A stretch of 13,203 nt of DNA from contig NWUY0300048299.1 in assembly GCA_004151065.3 (NCBI GenBank), positions 1 to 13,203 of the forward strand, given 5' to 3'. Position numbers and translations under genes: made by a program. This document shows positions 9,151 through 13,203 of the stretch, in pieces. Source of the stretch: Larix sibirica. Lineage: Eukaryota; Streptophyta; Pinopsida; Pinales; Pinaceae. How positions within the stretch are numbered: the first letter of the stretch is position 1; every line of letters starts with the position of its first letter. Under the pieces are notes generated by a model, which was not told where the DNA came from, made no database searches, and saw only the letters and a list, made by a program, of their open reading frames with translations.

Positions 9151-9975
9151 TAATTAAGGACCATTCTAGGTCCCTCTGTAGTAGTCAATGATCAGTATCA
9201 AATCCACTACAGGTATCTAAGTCATCATAATTCGTAGTGTCCTTTAATTCAAACCAAATGACTCATTTATTATAATTTAAATTATATTTGTGGCATTTTG
9301 ATTGTTATTGTTTCGAGGAAGCAAACTTCTAAGCTCAATGATTCAAGGTGTAAACATAGCCATCCTACAGTCACCGGTCTAGTGAGAACTCTTCAACCAT
9401 GAAAGATGCACTGTAGGAAATTATGTTGGAGGTATGCTCATTGTCTACTGACCCTAAATTATGCACCCTTTTCCGTGGTTTCGTCGATCGATGTCCCTAC
9501 AACACCCATATCAGTGACTTAGCTCATTCGTTACAAAAATATCTTGAGCACTGAGATTTATTTGCTAGTAATGCACTTCTTAAAGTACCTAGGATCATAA
9601 CAGATCATACCAACATATTAAGAGATGAGGCTTGAGAGTGATCACGAGGATTTAATTTGTATAAAATTGTATAAATTTACATAAACTGAAGGGTGTGAAA
9701 GAGACAAAGACACCTGTCAAAAATGTATTGTAAGAAACTATTCATTTCACAAGCATATGGAATAATTTGAAATTCTAGGCCTGTAGTGCCTATGATATCT
9801 ATAATTAACTCAATGATACTTTTTTGAGGTCCAAGTTGGTAGGGTGCAAGCACCAAGCGCTTTCGCTCTATTATTCTGCTACTCCCCAAACAGGAATGAC
9901 CAAAGTTGACTTAGACTTTCTCATATTAGTTACATGATAGTCTATAGTAACTTAGTTGGTAATTTGTTGGGTGTA
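9151..9975. other. Right-hand flank of the repeat, allele B
   Basis: This is the counterpart of 5318-6090 and contains a 51-bp stretch (9173-9223) missing from allele A. The section beginning TGTTTCGAGGAAGC near 9310 and the later CCAAGCGCTTTCGCTC near 9855 are more GC-rich and sequence-complex than their surroundings. They could be a fragment of an old element, but I do not recognise which. The 70-codon minus-strand frame at 9677-9889 is identical to that at 5792-6004. Confidence 0.5.
9173..9223. other. 51-bp indel between alleles with GTC microhomology
   Basis: Allele B reads CTAGGTC-CCTCTG … CTAAGTC-ATCATAATTC, whereas allele A reads CTAGGTC-ATCATAATTC. The trinucleotide GTC occurs at both edges of the missing piece (9170-9172 and 9221-9223). 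This is typical of a small microhomology-mediated or slippage deletion. Confidence 0.75.
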
Positions 9976-10413
9976 GGAGTAACTGCAAACTAGGAGTATA
10001 AATTAAGTAATAGTATAATTATTTGGTATATTACATTCAAAATTATACAATCAAAATCACATAGAACTTGGTATATAACCATATTAATTTCAACATCATT
10101 TATACACTCGAAATTAGAGTCAAGGTGGTCTGGAAACCACATTAATTTAGACTTTGTAAATCTAGTACCAAATTATTAGACAGATAGTATTAAATCTAAA
10201 TTTAACTAATAATATTAAATCACAATGATGTTGCTAGAGTAAAATAAATTATCTTTCTACTAATTCTAGCCTTAATAATAATATAATATGTATGTCTTTT
10301 CCTGGTCCTACAAGATTCCAGCTTTACATTCAACCTCGGTTGCTTCTGCTTCAAAACTAGTAAAACTTAAAGATGCATACTAATAATTTAAAAGCCTGAG
10401 ATACTAACAAATT
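9976..10413. other. AT-rich spacer, nothing recognised
   Basis: This is sequence between the two apparent bubbles. It is A/T-rich with many TAATAAT words and has no credible open frame or RNA structure. GGTGGTCTGGAAACCAC near 10125 has partial dyad symmetry. The right end merges into the minus-strand coding-like relic, whose last open frame runs to 10388. Confidence 0.6.
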
Positions 10414-11096
10414 TCATACTAACCATATTAATTCCATTTGATAGAAGCTCAAGACAAAAACTACAGTTCCTGGAAGTTGAGCGAGTCCCATTTTCCCTGG
10501 TGGTCTCCGTTGTATCCTTGCACAACGTGGTTTTTGCGTTGACAGGGTTCAATATCTTCTGGGAGGCCACTAACCTACCTTCTTTCTTCCATTTCATCCA
10601 CAAACCCCTTCAAATTATTCTCAAACAAATTCCTTTCAATAAGGGTGATACGATTTTATAATTCTGCTTGATTGGTTTGTATATTGGCTAAGTCTACCTC
10701 TACCATCAGGTTCTCTTGATGTTAACTACTCCGCATGGCCACACTGGCCTCATCCTCCCTAGTTCTCCATCGCTTCAAGGCCTGAAGTACTTTCCTAATA
10801 CTCCTTCCCAGAAAATGAACGGGGCACCTCAGAAAATTCACAATCCCATCTAGTCTTCGAATTCCATGAGCTAGGAAACAATCCCTATCTCTTTCTCTCT
10901 CCCCAATGTCCTAGTGTCGGCACATATTTGGTTTGATGTATTCCAAGTACAAAGAACAATGGAATTTATATGACAAAGATAAATTGAGAACCCATGTCGA
11001 TGCCTTCATCGTTACCTTTATCCTACGTTGTGAATGCACTAGGATTCCTTCCTTCTGTTGGAATAAGTTCCCCAATTGTTCTTCAGTTCTCAACAT
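10388..11096 (-). pseudogene. Decayed coding-like region, allele A, family unknown
   Basis: Reading right to left, one frame starts with MLRTEEQLGNLFQ at 11096. It passes through DRDCFLAHGIRRLDG and RKVLQALKRWRTREDEAS to NRITLIERNLFENN and GFVDEMEERR. It is interrupted by TAG at 10911-10913, TAA at 10722-10724, TAA at 10656-10658 and TAG at 10575-10577. A neighbouring frame then stays open to 10388 (with RLVASQKILNPVN), suggesting a shift near 10575-10600. The charged, Glu/Arg/Leu-rich middle (about 10590-10800) could have been a coiled coil, as in retroelement capsid-type or other structural proteins. I do not recognise the family. It could equally be a chance low-stop region, although the amino-acid texture is protein-like. 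Confidence 0.4.
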
Positions 11097-11192
11097 TTAC
11101 TCACATACGTAGTCCCATTATTTCCATATTAAGATGGATCCTACTCGGCTGCCATCTTTGGATTGAGTTCATAGGTATGTACGAGGACACCT
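10414..11192. repeat. Left copy of bubble 2, allele A
   Basis: These 779 bases align without gaps to 11194-11972 at an offset of 780. I count 32 substitutions (about 4.1 percent), all between 10477 and 11109. The first 63 bp and the last 83 bp are identical between copies. The right boundary falls exactly on the single N. Confidence 0.9.
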
Positions 11193-11193
11193 N
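11193..11193. other. Single-N assembly join 2
   Basis: A single N separates …GAGGACACCT, which continues properly at 11973, from TCATACTAACC…, which is properly preceded by 10413. This repeats the arrangement at 6091 and points to the same assembly process. Confidence 0.9.
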
Positions 11194-11972
11194 TCATACT
11201 AACCATATTAATTCCATTTGATAGAAGCTCAAGACAAAAACTACAGTTCCTGGAAGCGGAGCGAGTCCCATTTTTCCCAGTGGTCTTCGTTGTATCCTTG
11301 CAAAACGTGGTTTCTACGTTGACAGGGTTCAATATCTTCTAGGAGGCCACTAACCTACCTTCTTTCTTCCATTTCATCCACGAACCCCTTCAAATTATTC
11401 TCAAACAAATTCCTTTCAATAAGGGTGATACGATTTTCTAATTCTGCTTGATTGGTTTGTATATTGGCTAAGTCTACCTCTACCATCAGGTTCTCTTTAT
11501 GTTAACTACTCCACATGGCCACCCTGGCCTCATCCTCCCTAGTTCTCCATCGCTTCAAGGCCTAAAGTACTTTCCTAATACTCCTTCCCAGAAAATGAAT
11601 GGGGTGCCTCAGAAAATTCACAATCTCGTCTAGTCTTCGAATTCCATGAGCCAGGAAACAATCCCTATCTCTTTCTCTCTCCCCAATGTCCTAGTGTCGG
11701 AACATATTTGGTTTGATGTATTCCAAGTACAAAGAAAAATGGAATTTCTCTGACAAAGATAAATTGAGAACCCATGTCGATGCCTTCATCGTTACCTTTA
11801 TCCTACATTGTGAATGCACCAGGACTCCTTCCTTCTGTTGGAATTATTTCCCCAATTGTTCTTCAGTTCTCAACATTTACTCACATACCTAGTCCCATTA
11901 TTTCCATATTAAGATGGATCCTACTCGGCTGCCATCTTTGGATTGAGTTCATAGGTATGTACGAGGACACCT
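11194..11972. repeat. Right copy of bubble 2, allele B
   Basis: This is the partner of 10414-11192, gap-free, with the same 32 substitutions. After it the sequence continues uniquely into 11973 onward, so this copy, not the left one, connects to the right part of the window. Confidence 0.9.
11355..11876 (-). pseudogene. Decayed coding-like region, allele B, family unknown
   Basis: This is the allele of the minus-strand relic at 10575-11096. It shares the stops at 11691-11693, 11502-11504 and 11355-11357. It adds private stops at 11844-11846 (TAA where allele A codes Leu) and 11562-11564 (TAG where allele A codes Gln). It keeps Glu at 11436-11438, where allele A has a stop. Different nonsense changes in each allele argue that neither is under coding constraint. 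The product and family are unknown. Confidence 0.4.
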
Positions 11973-12620
11973 GAAGAGATGAAATCAGGTGATGCAGATT
12001 TGTACTGCAACCTTTGACTGTTAATATCCAAATATTATACTTATTGCATGCACCAAATCCCATCATACACATTCCCATTGCCATGAAATGATTCCCCTGA
12101 ATGTCAAACCATGCCGCGTGGTTATTTTCCATATTTTATACTGTCGCCACTTAATCGTCTTCTAATTTTTCACTTTAAAGATTCCCATAGAGAATGATGC
12201 GTGACACTTTGGCTTCTCTTTAGGCTCATCAACCCATGCGACACACAACAATCAATGTCCTCAGTCTAGGAAACATGGTCAATGGATTTTTTAGTCTAGC
12301 CTCTCTTGTAAAAGTTGTTATCAACAAAGCACCCAAGCATACAACACTTTCGAAGCTCCTATTTTCGGTTCATTTTTGGAGCAGGTAAAGGCTCCAGCAT
12401 TGATTTCAAAGGGTTTTTCCAACTTGGTGGAGGACAGGGCTCACTGTACATTTTCAAGTCCATTAACAAACGATCATTATGGGAGATTGAGATGATGATT
12501 TTATTGTTTAGAAGGGGTTGAGGACAGTTGTATTTGAAGTTACAATTCCCCATCTCATCCATAATGACACGCATGTAAGTTCGCTACGAGCCACCTACCC
12601 TCATGATTATTCCAGTCCTA
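11973..12620. other. Unassigned region, short unrecognised frames
   Basis: The base composition is more balanced here than in the left part of the window. A minus-strand frame with an ATG at 12130-12132 runs 83 codons into bubble 2 (to 11881) and begins MENNHAAWFDIQGNHF. Another minus-strand frame at 12359-12574 contains SEPCPPPSWKNPLKS. Neither has a domain I recognise or supporting gene structure. The stretch may belong to the 5' part of the DUF4283 element, or to the same lost coding region as the relic to its left. Confidence 0.35.
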
Positions 12621-12622
12621 AG

Positions 12623-13203
12623 ATGGCAGACAATTTCAATGACGATCCACTTCATTGTTCAATCCCCAAAGGTGGCTAATTTATTGGAAGAGGCCTAATG
12701 ATAGAGGAAATTATTGGAGGATTTCTCAAAATGGCCAAAATTTGTTGTTGCAGCTAGGAAGAAAAAGAAAATGGCTGCTTGTGAATGGAGGTTCCAGATC
12801 AGAACTTGTGGTTGGTAGAGATATATATGTTATGGAGATACTCCGCTATGCTGTAAAATGGTGATTGGTAAGTTTTGTGGAAGGTGATTCTTAGAATAAG
12901 CGGTGTGTATTTGGGTGGAGGAGGCATGGGAGAAGGTGGTAGATGAGTTGTCAGATATTCTGTTTCTGGGTCGAGGATGGTTGGGATTTGAATTTAAGAG
13001 TCAAGAAGTAGTAGAAATCATTTTGTACATACTGTGGTTGAATGGAAACACATATCTAACGTTGAAACCCTAGAATCCCCTATTCGATCCATGAAAAGAC
13101 TCGCTGCCCTCATTCCTAATCTGGGTGAAATTGTCGTGTCTACCTCTTGAATTATGGTTGCAGGATGGTTTCAAGGAAATAGGAGATGAAATCGGGAAAT
13201 TCG
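12623..13203 (+). pseudogene. Decayed DUF4283-like retroelement protein, truncated by window end
   Basis: DUF4283 is a plant domain common in LINE-type and zinc-knuckle proteins, presumed to bind nucleic acid. Several pieces are visible. An ATG at 12623 opens MADNFNDDPLHCS but stops within 20 codons. A frame ending at 12864 contains GNYWRISQNGQNLLLQLGR, resembling the N-terminal part of such proteins. A different frame from 12903 to the window end contains LFLGRGWLGFEFKSQEVVE, then NGNTYLTLKP, NPLFDP and IWVKLSCLPLELWLQDGF, followed by KEIGDEIGKF. The last block matches the family pattern W-P-x-F-x-P … W-V-x-L-x-x-L-P-L-E-x-W … I-G. TAG at 13071-13073 (probably an old Trp) and TGA at 13092-13094 (probably an old Arg), plus the frame change near 12865-12902, show that it is dead. 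Any following CCHC knuckle would lie beyond the window. Confidence 0.75.

Noticed and set aside
3593-9975. Real recent tandem duplication as the explanation of the doubled locus
   Set aside because: The copy boundaries coincide exactly with the single N, and the same pattern recurs at 11193. Perfect flanks beside 4 percent diverged middles do not fit a simple duplication. Long reads could still overturn this.
11881-11990. Splice-like signals on the minus strand (TTCAG|GTGTCC near 11973 and AG|GTATGTGAGT near 11888, altered to AC|GTATGT in allele A)
   Set aside because: They resemble plant splice sites, but no coding exon or gene model joins up around them. Such short matches are common by chance.

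Overview
The window looks like a non-coding, repeat-rich stretch of a plant (probably angiosperm) nuclear genome. It is AT-rich by eye. I can find no intact protein gene, tRNA or rRNA, and every reading frame is short and interrupted. The one recognisable protein family is a decayed DUF4283-type domain at the right edge. That family is typical of plant LINE/retroelement-derived proteins and is the main basis for the plant call. I cannot name a species.

The dominant structure is an assembly structure. Single N bases at 6091 and 11193 each separate two copies of the same locus. At the first N, 3593-6090 is repeated as 6092-9975. At the second, 10414-11192 is repeated as 11194-11972. In both cases the left copy stops and the right copy starts exactly at the N. 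The ends of the paired copies are identical, and the middles differ by about 4 percent. This is the layout expected if both arms of a heterozygous assembly bubble were written one after the other (flank, allele A, flank, N, flank, allele B, flank). The real haploid locus would then be about 9.9 kb, not 13.2 kb.

Layout: 1-2940 is anonymous AT-rich DNA. 2941-3260 carries degenerate pieces of a repeat family. 3261-8097 contains a roughly 1.15-kb tandem repeat, seen as two diverged units. The units hold short GGATCG/CGATCC palindromes and a nested 41-bp minisatellite. 5318-6090 and 9151-9975 are the two allelic versions of the sequence to the right of the repeat. Allele A lacks 1333 bp (7818-9150) and a further 51 bp (9173-9223) that allele B retains. 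9976-10413 is anonymous. 10388-11972 holds two allelic copies of an unrecognised, decayed coding-like region on the minus strand, with stop codons private to each allele. 11973-12620 is unassigned. 12623-13203 is the DUF4283-like relic on the plus strand, which runs off the end of the window.

I see no working genes that act together and no convincing new functional system. The most useful observations are the two linearised bubbles, the structural difference between the alleles, and the layered palindrome, minisatellite and 1.15-kb repeat.
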